Positions 22,094-32,500 of a stretch of 64,000 nt of DNA are shown piece after piece. Where the stretch lies: NCBI GenBank assembly GCA_019828565.1, contig JAHDYR010000053.1:1-64000 (forward strand). Direction: 5' to 3'. The stretch's first letter is position 1. Every line of letters starts with the position of its first letter. This DNA is from Carpediemonas membranifera. Its lineage: Eukaryota > Fornicata. Both the position numbers and the translations under genes were made by a program. The notes under the pieces were generated by a model. That model had not been told where the DNA came from. It ran no database searches and worked only from the letters and a program-made list of their open reading frames with translations.

Positions 22094-22786
22094 GTGTCTA
22101 ACACCACTACAAACTGGATACTTCACCTACCAGCAGCCTGCTTTATCATCAACTCTACCCCGAGAATCCCGACGCGGTTAACCCCCGCTGAGGTAATATT
22201 TGGTTTCAATCTCAGGATTCCAGACAAGATATTCTTGACCGACGTAGCTATAGCGAGCGCGAAACAGTCCCATCGCGCGTCAGCTGAGGCAGCCATACAG
22301 CTCGCCAAGGCGAGAGCTCAAGCTATGAAGGAAGACGCGTGGTCGAAAGCGGCCTCATCACGGACTGAGATTCTCAGCAGGTTCGTGTTAGTCAAGTACC
22401 CCGCTTGACCCCCAGACAAGCTATCCCCCGGCTGGCGCGGCCCAATGAGACGCGTCAACTGTATCAAGCAAGACGGCATCCCCGTAGCTTATGAGGTCCA
22501 AGACCTCACTGAGGGCAGGAGGGGCAATACAATCAAGGTCGACGCAGCCAGAGTACGCAAGTTCAACCCAGGCACGCTATCAGAGTCGCAGATCAGGCAG
22601 ATCGCCGCCACGGCGTTGGACGAGTACGAGATCGATCGCATATCGGACGATAGGGGCGCAGGGCCGGTCACGAAACGAGAGTACCTCGTGCACTGGCTCG
22701 GGTTTGAAGACGACTAAGCGACATGGGAGCCGTACGCTAACGTCAAGAAGACCGAGGCCCTTGAATTGTTCCTGAAGAAGAGCTAA
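22094..22786 (+). pseudogene. Second Ty3 integrase C-terminus with chromodomain
   Basis: The first frame holds an integrase tail (FIINSTPRIPTRLTPAEVIFG, equivalent to the STG..P..L..G region). A frame change leads to a module with YEVQDLTEGR, then a chromodomain EYLVHWLGFEDD interrupted by an in-frame TAA at 22716 and continuing TWEPYANVKK to a stop at 22784-22786. Catalytic DDE residues are absent. It lies head-to-head with the gag of the neighbouring Ty3 copy. It is clearly different in sequence from the 14-15 kb copy. Confidence 0.75.
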
Positions 22787-22838
22787 GACATTTACAAGTG
22801 CCTGGTGACCGGGGTAAAGGGCACACACACAAGATCGT

Positions 22839-23858
22839 TTACTTGAACCAAGACGAGGGGCAGTGCTTAGTCAGCTTCTGAGCCCGGAGGATCTCGCGAG
22901 TGATGTCCAGTCGAGCCAACTCTCGGTCGACTGCGACGATGGAAAGCCCCGGGAAGCCAATGTAGGCGATGAACAACAGAAGGACGCCTTCGCGGTTGAA
23001 TTCGTGGCCAACGATGGCCTCGAGCTCATACTTGCGCTCAGGGTCGGACGCCTGCAGACTGAGGCCGACCAGACGGGGAGGCAGAGCAGGCAGACCATGG
23101 GCAAGGTTACGGGCGAGATAACCCCAGATCGCCGACACGTCGGCACCGCGAGAGGACGCGACATAGACGAGGCGGTAGTAGGCAGGGGCGAAGGTCATAA
23201 TGGTCAGACGGTGGAGAGACAAGCGAAGCTCAGTCTCGGAGACGCCAATCCGTCCGCCCATGAGGTACTTAATCAGTGCGGGGCTGACCAAACGGTGGGA
23301 GGCTCCAGTACCGGTGACACTCATGTCGCCATCATATGCGCGGGACATAATGTCACGATCAGAAGCCGGACCCAACTTGTAGTAGAGCGCGATCGACTTC
23401 AAGACTGAGTGGTCAATGCGCAGGTCGCGCACCTGTCGAGCCAGCGTTTTCAGAGGACCGACGTCAAACTGGGCGAACCCCCCAGTCTCAATGGCGTCAA
23501 ACACCGACTGAAACAGGAAGTCCACCCAGTTGACGTAGTTGTTGACGTGCTCAGTGATGAACGGCGTGAGCACACCGTCGAACTCGGTGAACGGCGGTAA
23601 CTCAAAACCCTCAAGGGGGACAGAAGACAACAGCTTCTCGCGCACGGCAGTCGTGATTGTGGCGCTATATCAGCGTTAGTTTGATGTTGTTACTTACTTT
23701 TTGGCCGTTTTGCGGCTAGCGCGCTTACGGATCGCGCCAGAAGGAGCGGAAGGCAGCGTGGCCAGAAGATCCTGAAGCTCAGCGGGAGCAAGCTCCATGA
23801 GCTGCGAACGGATATCGGCAATAGGTGACGCAGAAACCGTTTCCCCCGCTTTTGGCAT
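22839..23858 (-). CDS. Unknown two-exon gene, predicted 328 aa
   Basis: Exon 1 runs 23858-23698 (ATG 23858, MPKAGETVSASPIADI) and exon 2 runs 23664-22839, joined across a 33-nt intron with GTAAGT donor, CTAAC branch-like motif and TAG acceptor. The two exons total 987 nt and stay in frame. Retaining the intron would hit a TAA immediately. The product has a basic patch at the splice site (RKRASRKTAK) and a largely helical body (VREKLLSSVPLEGFELPPF, LIKYLMGGRIGVSETEL). I recognise no family and there are no transmembrane signatures. An intact spliced gene between decayed retroelements is notable. Confidence 0.7.
23665..23697 (-). other. 33-nt spliceosomal intron
   Basis: On the minus strand it begins GTAAGTAAC, contains AAACTAAC as a branch-point-like motif and ends GATATAG. 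Removal fuses two open frames and removes an in-frame stop. Confidence 0.75.
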
Positions 23859-23939
23859 GCGAAAAGCGAAATGCCAAATCTGACAATTTAGTTCCGCGTC
23901 GAAACTGCCCCAAAATGCTGCCAAACAACGTCATATAAC

Positions 23940-25186
23940 CTCCATTTATCCCCTTATTACCTATTTTGATGTTGTTATTGTTATTGGTGCAGGCACCAGA
24001 TGACGGCAATGGCTGTGAAGAAAAAAGCACCAGAACTCGACAACGAAGCCTCGTTGAGGCCTCTAATGGCCATATTTCGACAGTACTATGTAATGAACGC
24101 GAAGAAGTCCCCATGTTGGGCAAAATACGAAACCGAAGGTCGTTTGACCCAAAGGTGCACCGTTTGATTGTTTCAAACTGGTTTGTTTCATTTGACGGCC
24201 TATACTGGCCGTGTAGGGGCAGTGTCCCCGGTAAGGATCCATTTTACATCAGCGCGCTATTTATCCAGTGGTACCACACAAAATATTTGAATCTCAGGAA
24301 AAGATTTGAGACATTGTCAGTGCGCGTAGCGACACCGACTAGATGGTCAGACATAGCCCATCTCACTGCCAATGAGATGGACTGCGGCGAGAGCGGAGTG
24401 GCAACCGTGAACAAAGCAGTTGACTCTTCGACAAATCCTCACTAGCCGTACAGTCACACCGCTTGAGGTCGTGCCCATTTGGGCACTGAAGGGGCAGTGT
24501 AGTGGGTCTTACCCAATACTTACATGTTTATGACTTATAGATTACACCATATTTGCAACCATTGGGTTTTCTCTTTATTAAAGTTCTTTCCCTCCTCCAG
24601 TAGGAGCACAGCGGATCAGCGTTATCCGCGTCGCCTTCGGCCATCCTCACGGTTTCTGTTGGAGGGATACGATCTGCTCGCGATCGGGACGGATCAAGAC
24701 CGTATCCACAATCATATCTTTCGAGATTTTCTAAATATTTTGACCATCTTTCTCGTGTCCCCGGAATCCTGTTCTGACACACCCTGACCCAGCAGTGTCA
24801 GGGCGTGAGCCACGCCCGAGGCGTGATAGCTTACATATCGATGATGGATGGTTAACAAGATCGATATAACGAAGACTATCGAAGAATTGGCCGGAGAGAG
24901 TGAAAAAATGCCGGCGAATGGAAATGGCCAAAACCGCGCACAAAGAATGGTCTGGCAAGCAGACACTCCGGTAGACTCTGTCTACACTCCCAGAGGGGGG
25001 GGAAACGAATTTATAGTGCTCTCTCCCATGCTAGTGTAAGCTAAATTCGTCTCTCCGGGACCCTCTTACTTGTTGGCCTCGGCCAGAGTCCCGGAGTCAC
25101 CCCTTCCTTCGGGGGATAGGCTGCCGTGGCTGCTGTGCGGTTCATCTGCATAGTATTCTTGCCTTTCTTCGAACTGGCCAGGATTG
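23940..25186. other. Gene-poor stretch left of the YR retroelement
   Basis: An ORF at 23966-24445 (+, 159 aa) and a shorter overlapping one have no recognisable motif and are weak. Small hairpins occur at 24784-24805 (CCTGAC and GTCAGG arms) and 24801-24817 (GGGCGTG and CACGCCC arms). Part of 24800-25200 may be the terminal (B-type) repeat region of the retroelement at 25.2-29.2 kb, but I could not prove the repeat. Confidence 0.4.
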
Positions 25187-25226
25187 ATCTGACTCTGATT
25201 CGACCTAAGAGCCAGCATCAATAAGA

Positions 25227-25253
25227 CCTCGACCGCTCAGCCGAAGATCGTCC
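25227..25253. repeat. Internal copy of the 27-bp terminal repeat
   Basis: Matches 29179-29205 at 26 of 27 bases (C against T near the right end). Its position beyond the recombinase gene suits the A2 repeat of a Ngaro-like split direct repeat. Confidence 0.8.
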
Positions 25254-25610
25254 GGTGCCTCCGCTCACCTTCAGTCAGACGAGCTGACGAGTCGGCAGAC
25301 TCTGTCTTAACCATCCGGGACTCGTCGCCGCCACGATCCCTGGCTCATTTTCTCTATCCATCATTTGACTGGATCAAATTTGGCGCACATCATCTTGGAT
25401 TCTTAAACCTCCCGACGGTTCCTCTGTATTCCACCCGTGCAGGTGGAGAGCTCGAAAAACGTGCCTAGAGGTCTCAACACCGCCTGGTTGCCGAGATACG
25501 GCACTTTTGATATTTTCTCTCTCTTTTGAGCGTATATCGCTGTAGTTTCGCTAGAATCCGTGCGTAACCTCTCTAAGGTATCTCCCTACACTATAAGGAA
25601 CTCAATATCA

Positions 25611-26519
25611 TCACGTTTTACGATCAACCTCACTAAGGTCCGCGATCGTGCTGGAGCAAGCACTCCTCAATGCTGCTCCAGGCCTCAACGAGGCAACAGA
25701 AGTGCTGTAATCGAGGCGTAGGACGTCCTCGATATAGCGTATCAGTGATTTGGTATCCACCCAAGTGCCCTTCGCGGCCACGACGGGAATGGGTATGCCC
25801 GCAAGGACCAGGTCCGCCGCGCTGCCGCGGCGAAGGCCATGAAGCCTTGCCCTCGAGGAGCGAAGGATCCCCTTAATCTGGTCCTCAAGCTCCGAGAACG
25901 CAAAAGACCAGAGTGGATCCTCCTCCCCAGCGTGGGCGTCCATCCGATTAACGACGACCTCGGAGAGCCAATGCGCAGGGTCCAGCTCGCCATCGACCCT
26001 TGGTACCAGCTTCTCTATGACCTCACGCCGCGTCTTTGTGCCCTGTATTGCCACGCGCAGCCCTCGCCGACCATCAGTGGACACGTCCCTCATCCGCAAA
26101 GAGAATATCTCCATAGGCCGCGATGTGGTGGCGTAGATGGTGAGCGCGAAGGCGAACGCCTCTCTCCATAGGGCCTGCCGGCGGGCCTCCGGCGTGGAGG
26201 CGTGGAGTCTTGCAGCTAACATCTGGGCCCTGATGGGCAGGGCTGGGCCCCTCGGTCGACCAAGCGCGTCCCTCGCCTGCTCGATAACCACCGCCGTGCC
26301 GTCCACGGGGACCTCCCAGGGGACAACCCGGTCGAAGAACCTCACTATTAGGTTCCACTTCGACATGATGGTGGGGCGAGCCACCCTCTCCGCCTGGTCG
26401 TGTGCCCACATTCGAACGAGCTCGGTGTCGCCACGGGCCTCGGTGTGGCTGTCGCGGAAGTCAGCGAACTGCTGCAAGACCCCGGCCACGTGTCTCTTGT
26501 CCTTGAATCTGGCTAGCAT
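25611..26519 (-). CDS. Tyrosine recombinase of the YR retrotransposon
   Basis: The start at ATG 26519 (MLARFKDKRH) overlaps the end of the RT ORF (stop 26515-26513), a typical compact arrangement; the frame is also open further upstream, so the start is not certain. A helical core-binding region is followed by the catalytic domain with ATTSRPMEIFSLR (box I Arg), RLHGLRRGSA (His-x-x-Arg), AAKGTWVD (Trp/His position) and SLIRYIEDVL (nucleophile Tyr). All key residues are present. The enzyme is expected to insert a circular cDNA by site-specific recombination, giving no target-site duplication. Confidence 0.85.
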   Translation of the reverse strand: MLARFKDKRHVAGVLQQFADFRDSHTEARGDTELVRMWAHDQAERVARPTIMSKWNLIVRFFDRVVPWEVPVDGTAVVIEQARDALGRPRGPALPIRAQMLAARLHASTPEARRQALWREAFAFALTIYATTSRPMEIFSLRMRDVSTDGRRGLRVAIQGTKTRREVIEKLVPRVDGELDPAHWLSEVVVNRMDAHAGEEDPLWSFAFSELEDQIKGILRSSRARLHGLRRGSAADLVLAGIPIPVVAAKGTWVDTKSLIRYIEDVLRLDYSTSVASLRPGAALRSACSSTIADLSEVDRKT

Positions 26520-28420
26520 GTCACTGCTGACGGCCTGGTCGAAGACCTGATGACCATGAAGAGGGCCATGAGCCTGAACGTCCCGTCCGACTGGAGCGGT
26601 GTGACCTCCGACAGGTCTGCCTCCTCCTTCCGAATCCTGAAGTAGAGCCGGTGCTCCGAGAGCTCTCTCAGTGCCATCGCTGTTGGAGAGCGGCTGTCCG
26701 ACACAAGCAAGACCAGAGCATCCGGACATGCTGAGGGGGAGCTGGGATGGTCCATCTGGAGGCGTTGCAACTTCGAATAGACCTCCAGCAGCAGGCTGAA
26801 CGGGACTACTGCCAGCCACCTGCCGACTGACCAGTCCTTGTCCATGAACTGTATGCTCCCGGAGGCCTCTGTCGCGTCCTGCTTTGCTCCAAGCCACCCG
26901 GAGGGCCATATCTCTCCTTGAACCGGGCCCCACGTCGTGATTATGCGCTCGAGCATCCGTCTGGGTGGTGATAATGTCTCGGATCGAGATAAGGCGTCGG
27001 CAGTGACGTTGAGGTGACCTGACACGTGCACGGCCCTGACCCTGATCTGTCGCCTGCTGAGCGTGGGCAGCAGGGCTCGGAGGGTCTGGTCCACCACCTC
27101 TGGCGCCTTTGTAGACCCCTGGTGGTTCCACCAGGCCACCGCCGCAACAGAATCCGAGAAGATAGTGATCTCGCTCGGGTCTCGAAGGTGTTGGAGAGTG
27201 AGCTCCACAGCCTGGCAGAGGGCTCGAAACTCTAGCAGGGTGATATGCTCCCCCTTCGGGGCCGAAACAGCGAAGGTGTGAGGGTCCTGGCCTGGGATCA
27301 GGAGGACGAGGCCGGCCTCCGAGGCGTCCGTCATCACCGTAACCTGAAGCTTCGGGGACATGCCCCACAAGTGGGTGAGCTCCAAGAAGCTGCGGACTGG
27401 GGAAGGGCGACTCAGGCGGGCTTGCCAATCGATGAGGGCCGCCTCTGCCTCGCCATGGACTCTCGTCCTGTATCGGGCCTTGATGTTGGCCAAGCAGCGT
27501 TGGATAGGCCTGATGGCCGCCCGGCCCTCTGGCCAGACTATCGACGCAAAGCCCAGGTTCCCGAGGAGTCTCTGCAGGCTGTGGAAGGTGACGCCCTGCT
27601 GGAGAGCCTCCTCCACTCTGGACAGGTACTTGTGGCGCTTCTCCTCCTGAAGGGAGACTCCATGCTTCCTCGAGTCGAGCACGAAGCCAAGGAAAGTCGT
27701 CGTGGGCGATGGTGTCAACTGGGATTTCTCCCGGTTGATTACGAGGCCTAGGTCCGTAAGCAACCGAACTATCCCCGGCATCGACGACTCTAACAGGGCT
27801 TTCGGACCGCAGAAAAGCCAGTCGTCTAGGTATATCGTCAGGTTGATACCCGGGAAGGCACGCGCGACAATCTGTCCGGCGGTCATCATGACCCGTTGAA
27901 AGTGGTAGGGTGCCGCGCTCCATCCAAACGGCAGGACGTTGAAGCAGTAGGGGCGCCCGTCTACCACAAAGCCCAGGAGTGTCCGGTCCTGCGGTCGGAT
28001 GCCCAGCTGATAGTACCCCTTCGTCAGGTCGATGCGCGTCATGTAGTCGTTCTCTCTCATCTGGCAGATGGCTTGCCTGACGTCTCGAAGCCGGAACGAC
28101 CTTCTCTCGAGCGACACTGCATTGAGTGACCTCAGATCGTGAATGAGGCGCGTCTCTACAGGTGTCTTCGGCACGGTGAAGATTGGCGAGATGAGACTCG
28201 GTGCCCGGCACGGGCTGGCCGCTCCCAAGGCGAGCAGCGTCCTTAGATGATCTCGGAAGGCCTTTCGATCCCTCGGCCGCGGTGAAGGAAGGCTGGGGTG
28301 CCTCGGCCGCGCACTCACCGAGATGGGGATACCCTCTCGTAGCCACAAGACCACCTCGGATGGCGCGTGTAAGCGCTCCCAAAGGGTCCAGCGGCTGTTG
28401 ATGCACGGGAAGGGTCTCAT
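26513..28420 (-). CDS. Reverse transcriptase-RNase H of the YR retrotransposon
   Basis: A 635-aa open frame. RT signatures: RLIHDLRSLNAVS, MTRIDLTKGYYQL, VLPFGWSAAPYHF and TIYLDDWLFCG; the YLDDW form is characteristic of DIRS/PAT/Ngaro RTs. RNase H follows with VMTDASEAG, LLEFRALCQA, TIFSDSVAAVAWW and VSGHLNVTADALSR (all acidic residues present). The protein copies the element RNA to DNA. Its 3' end overlaps the recombinase start. No frame breaks. Confidence 0.9.
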   Translation of the reverse strand: MRPFPCINSRWTLWERLHAPSEVVLWLREGIPISVSARPRHPSLPSPRPRDRKAFRDHLRTLLALGAASPCRAPSLISPIFTVPKTPVETRLIHDLRSLNAVSLERRSFRLRDVRQAICQMRENDYMTRIDLTKGYYQLGIRPQDRTLLGFVVDGRPYCFNVLPFGWSAAPYHFQRVMMTAGQIVARAFPGINLTIYLDDWLFCGPKALLESSMPGIVRLLTDLGLVINREKSQLTPSPTTTFLGFVLDSRKHGVSLQEEKRHKYLSRVEEALQQGVTFHSLQRLLGNLGFASIVWPEGRAAIRPIQRCLANIKARYRTRVHGEAEAALIDWQARLSRPSPVRSFLELTHLWGMSPKLQVTVMTDASEAGLVLLIPGQDPHTFAVSAPKGEHITLLEFRALCQAVELTLQHLRDPSEITIFSDSVAAVAWWNHQGSTKAPEVVDQTLRALLPTLSRRQIRVRAVHVSGHLNVTADALSRSETLSPPRRMLERIITTWGPVQGEIWPSGWLGAKQDATEASGSIQFMDKDWSVGRWLAVVPFSLLLEVYSKLQRLQMDHPSSPSACPDALVLLVSDSRSPTAMALRELSEHRLYFRIRKEEADLSEVTPLQSDGTFRLMALFMVIRSSTRPSAVTC

Positions 28421-28466
28421 CTTCGGGCACTGGAGGGGGGGTTGGTGGATGGTGGGCTGAGGGTGG

Positions 28467-28575
28467 TCGTGAGGAGAGCGGTCGTGAGGAGGGTGACCGT
28501 GAGGAGGGTGACCGTGAGGAGGGTGATCGTGAGGAGGGTGATCGTGAGGAGGGTGATCGTGATGATGATGATGAT
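28467..28575. repeat. ~15-bp minisatellite between gag and pol
   Basis: Units of the form GTGAGGAGGGTGA(C/T)C repeat about six times, then (GAT)n. It lies between the gag-like and RT ORFs of the YR retroelement. Confidence 0.85.
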
Positions 28576-28584
28576 GGTTTGGAC

Positions 28585-29088
28585 TTATGAGCGGTTGTTG
28601 CCGGGGCGCTTCGGGCCCTGGCCGCCTCGCTTTCGAAAATCCTTGCCTGGCTTCTCCGTAAGGCGGGGGTTCTTCGAGAGCGTCCGGAGGACCAGGGTCT
28701 CGATCTCCGACTCGGTCATCTCTGGCTTCTCGGCCAGGGCGGCGCGACCGGCGGTGCTGACCGACTGGCCGGCGAGGTAACCGTAGCGATCCTTCACCCA
28801 GAGCACCCGGTGACGGAGGTAGAGTCGGGCGAGGATGGCGAAACCGCTGAGGCGACGGAACTTGAATCCGCGGTACATCTCCTCAATAAACTCGGCCTCC
28901 TCCTTCATCGTGTTGGAAGCTGGCCGTTTCCAGTTGATGAGCGACTCGTCGGATAGCATCTTCACCATGGAGGAAAGGTTCGAAGTTGGTTGTGCGATCT
29001 TTGTGGTCTCTTCGAGTTGTTTCTTCAGTTGCTCGATTGCATCTTGCATCTCCTTGATCGTGGCGGCGTTCTCAGATTCCTCAGGCAT
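28585..29088 (-). CDS. Gag-like ORF1 of the YR retrotransposon
   Basis: 167 aa. The N-terminal EMQDAIEQLKKQLEETTK predicts a short coiled coil. A central helical region follows, with a basic C-terminus (FRKRGGQGPKRPGNNRS) suited to nucleic-acid binding. No zinc knuckle. Position (first ORF, upstream of RT on the same strand) and composition support a capsid or RNA-binding role; sequence alone does not prove it. Confidence 0.6.
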   Translation of the reverse strand: MPEESENAATIKEMQDAIEQLKKQLEETTKIAQPTSNLSSMVKMLSDESLINWKRPASNTMKEEAEFIEEMYRGFKFRRLSGFAILARLYLRHRVLWVKDRYGYLAGQSVSTAGRAALAEKPEMTESEIETLVLRTLSKNPRLTEKPGKDFRKRGGQGPKRPGNNRS

Positions 29089-29178
29089 TCTGATGACTTA
29101 TTTCGCTTCTCCTTCGTTCTCTGGGTTCCTGATTTGATCTGGTCCTGATTTGGCCTCAATCTGATGCGAATCAGAATG

Positions 29179-29205
29179 CCTCGACCGCTCAGCCGAAGAT
29201 TGTCC
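29179..29205. repeat. 5' terminal repeat of the YR retrotransposon
   Basis: Partner of 25227-25253 (one mismatch). It marks the element's 5' end, about 22 bp from the first base of the tRNA gene. Confidence 0.8.
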
Positions 29206-29226
29206 ACTACGCTGGCCTTGCCAAAT

Positions 29227-29299
29227 GCTCCTTTAGCTCAGTTGGTAGAGCGTGTGATTAGTAATCACAAGGTCCTCGGTTCGAATCCGGGAGGGAGCA
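29227..29299 (+). tRNA. tRNA-Thr (anticodon AGT)
   Basis: A full cloverleaf can be drawn. The acceptor GCTCCTT (29227-29233) pairs with AGGGAGC (29292-29298) with one G-T. The D stem is GCTC/GAGC with GG in the loop; the anticodon stem TGTGA/TCACA encloses TTAGTAA, giving anticodon AGT at 29260-29262. The T arm is CTCGG-TTCGAAT-CCGGG. A99 is the discriminator. There is no intron and no encoded CCA. The downstream TTTT (29303-29306), which could serve as the Pol III terminator, lies in the 3' end of a retrotransposon that starts directly after the discriminator base. Confidence 0.93.
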
Positions 29300-29324
29300 A
29301 ACTTTTATGTAATCAACGACAAAC

Positions 29325-29370
29325 AGTCTAGCGAGCGGCGAGGCGCAGCCGAGCTTCGCGAGCCTGAGCG
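29325..29370 (-). other. Conserved GC-rich 3' UTR motif of the retrotransposons
   Basis: A GCGAGCGGCGAGGCGCAGCC... block of about 48 bp is shared by A and B elements although the surrounding UTRs differ (also at about 32777, 36222, 39678 and 40268). It can fold (CTTCGC with GCGAAG arms). It is a likely RNA recognition element for the RT. Confidence 0.65.
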
Positions 29371-29518
29371 CAGCGAAGCAGTTTGAGGCTATGGGGTGCG
29401 TCGGGGTCCTCCGTCGCTCCATCCAGTGAGTCGCTGGCGAGTCAACAAAACCAACAAGAACACTCTGAAGCGCTCTGCACGAGCCGATTGCTACACCAAT
29501 ATCAGAATTGAGTAACAA

Positions 29519-32500
29519 TTAGTGGGAGAGGCCCAAATCCTCTGCTGCAGCATGTGCTGCGTCGCATTGCTTGATGAACGCTGCATATGTGTGCACTTGC
29601 CCTCTCATGCACGCCAAGAAAGCGTTATCAGCCATCTCGCGGACCTGCTCAGCCTTAAGACCAAGTTCATCGCGCAAATCGTCCGTCCAGCCCCTTCCGT
29701 GCACTCTTCCAACGTCACCGTTGTGAAGCGTCACCGCGGGTATGAGCTTGACGTCCCAGTTGGAGTACTGGGCGCGCTTGCTCGTCATGGCCTGAGACAC
29801 GTGGTTGCTGACGACGTTGTCAATGACGATTGCCTTCACGCCAGGTTTCGTGAGGAGGATGTCCGCCCGCGCCTTCATAGGCTTGGTCCGGTCAATGGTC
29901 CACTCACTGGCCTTGTTCAACCACACCTCGGACTGGACTCTCCAGCCATAACCCTTCAGGTCTCTCACCAGCCCGTCCTTGATAGCGTTGTGACGCTCGT
30001 CGTCCAGGCCTCCACGTAGGCATGGGCAGCACAGGGTGTGAGTAGCGTTGCACACAACGGACTGGTGGTTCACGGTGCGTGCCCTGCAGAGAGGGCAGAC
30101 GTCAAATCCGGGCGTGAATGCGGGGAGGCCCAGGTGATTGCGGAAGATGGGGGCAACAGCGGCATCGGTTACCGAGCGCCCAAGAGAGGTCGGGTCGACC
30201 ATCATGAACGACCGAACGACGTTGGGCGAGACGGCGGCACTCACAGAGAGCTTGGTGGCAATAGATTCCTCAACGAGGCGAACCAAGTTCTTCTGCGTGT
30301 GGTCGGCGTCAAGAGCCTTCACATCGTCCAAGCCACTAGGCCAGTTCGACGGCGTGTTGAGCTGGGGCGGGAGACACTTGATGGCACCCGTCACGCTGTC
30401 AGGTGAGCGTGTAACACCCAGCCCTGCCAGTTGTCTCGTGGCCGCGAGGAACGCGGGAGCCCACACGACTGATGGCATTGCCAGCGCAAGCCCGCGTCTT
30501 TCTACCGGCATACTCAGGCGGAGAGCAAAGTCGTCATCGACCTCAGCCTCGCTCGACAGGATTCGGAGGATGGCCGGGACCGCCTCTTTCTTCTCAAATC
30601 CGAGTTCAGCCTCGTAGAGACCGTTGCCGACTCCACCCGTTGCGGGGGGAACGTTACGGAAGAAGTGCTCCCACTTTGTGAGCGCACAATACTTCGCAAT
30701 GATCAACGCAGGGGCAGTTGCCTCCGGCCCCTCCTTGGCCACCATCTCTCCGGCAGCGTTAAGGAGTTGCATCACGCGACTGTTGACCTTGGCCAACTCA
30801 CCCATCGCATGAGCAGCGGACCCAACCGGAACGCCCACGAGGTTTAGGCTGCGTCTTCTTGGGACGCCTCCCGAGGTGTTGCCGTCGGTAACGTCTCTGT
30901 GCGCCACAACGCACTTCGACTTGTTGAGCCGCAGGCCGACTTCGAGGAACTTCTCCCTCGCGATCTCGACAAGGTTGTTAGCCTCTCGGCCGACACCGGG
31001 CGTCTGCAAAGGCCGATCAGTCGTGGCGACTAGATCGTCTTGGTACGCTTGGAGGTGCCAACCCGGGAACGCCTCGCGCAGAACGTCCAGAATGGGCTTG
31101 ATGCCCAGGCTGAACAGAATAGGGGACAGGGGATCTCCTTGATGTATGCCCTCAGCTGACCTTATCACTCCTCCTGACGTGGAGAATAGGAGCCCTTGGC
31201 GATACATCGTAGACAGGTAGGGCATGAGAGCAGGCATGTAAGCGCGTACCACGTCGAACATGAACGCCCTAGATAGGCATCCATAAGCGTTCGATAAGTC
31301 GAGGGAGACAACAGTCCCTCCCTCCTCGTAGACCCTGGTCACGCTGTCACTCAGCCTCTCCAGGCCGCACTTCTCCCCCACCCCATACTGATCCTTGAGG
31401 GTCCGGTCGACGTCGACCAGGCGGGCCCTCACAGCCCAGGCGAGAGCCTTCGCCGCAACCCGCCGAAGCGAGTCCCCGATGGCCACTCCTCGGATCTTCC
31501 CAGCCCCCTTGGGGACCGGGACAATGATGCAGTGGCTCAATACCGCGGTGTAGGTCTCGCCGTTCAGGATGTCCTGTACGATCGGCATCAATGCGGCGAT
31601 GAGGTCATGTCTGGCCACCTTCGCTGCTATTCTGATATGGAGGAAGGACAAGCCCGACGGCCCTGGGGCCGCCTCGGCCTTTAGAGCGTGTAGTACAGTC
31701 TTGAGGGTCCTAGCGGACACCTCAACTGACTGCAGTGGCTCTGCGGGGACGTCCTTAAACGGAACATCTGGGCGCAGGCCACTGTAATCCTCCTGCAGTC
31801 TCTTCAGCTCTACATCCACCTCCTGTGGTGACAGGCCCGCATCCTCAGCTACCAGCGCAGTGGCTGCCTTGGACACGAACCCGTGGCGAACCAGTCGCAT
31901 CACCTTACGCCACTTGGACGGGCGGCGCTTGGGGCCTTTCGATGCAACCGGCGGTGCGTACAGCGCCTTCGGGTACTCGAGTACCGTCCTCAGGGCCGCG
32001 CGCTTCTCGTCCTCGCTCTCCACGAGGGCCACCCGCTTGAGCTTCTCGATCAGGCCTCTGGCGAATTTCTCGCGTCCCCTCTTGGGGGGAGCGATCTTGC
32101 CAAGGAAGAGAGCCTGTCCCGGTGGTAGGAACACGTCGGGTCGATGGGCTGGGTGAGCGGGAGGGGCAGTCGGGGGGCTTGCGGTGAAGCCCACCGCGGT
32201 GACGTGCGCTGCTGCGCTCGGCTGCGATGACAGCTGGCTACCAGGGGCGTGGACCTCTTCGACAGATGGAAGGAGACTGGCAGGGTCGTTGTTGCCCATC
32301 ACGTTTCTCCTGATCTCTCGGAAGAATTCGGCCGCCACCGACGGAGCTGTTTTGGCAGAACGCAGCGGTGTTGCTTTGGGAGTACTGCTAAGAGTAACAC
32401 CCGCCGCGTCTAAGAGCCGCTTGAAGGAATCTACGATGTCCTTCAGTGCTCTCACCGTCAAACGCACAATCTTCTTGTTGTTCACGTCCTTCATCAGCTC

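Larger units (their letters stand above)
25187..29209 (-). mobile_element. DIRS/Ngaro-like tyrosine-recombinase retrotransposon
   Basis: Read right to left: gag-like ORF (29088-28585), RT-RNase H (28420-26513), tyrosine recombinase (26519-25611), then non-coding DNA. A 27-bp sequence with one mismatch (CCTCGACCGCTCAGCC...) occurs at 29179-29205 near the 5' end and at 25227-25253 beyond the recombinase. This fits the A1/A2 parts of the split direct repeats that Ngaro-type elements use. All three coding regions are open, so it could be a recently active copy. The 5' end lies about 18-20 bp before a tRNA-Thr gene. The left boundary is uncertain. Confidence 0.8.

Noticed and set aside
28467-28575. 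CRISPR-like array
   Set aside because: Repeats are contiguous ~15-mers without spacers, inside a retroelement.
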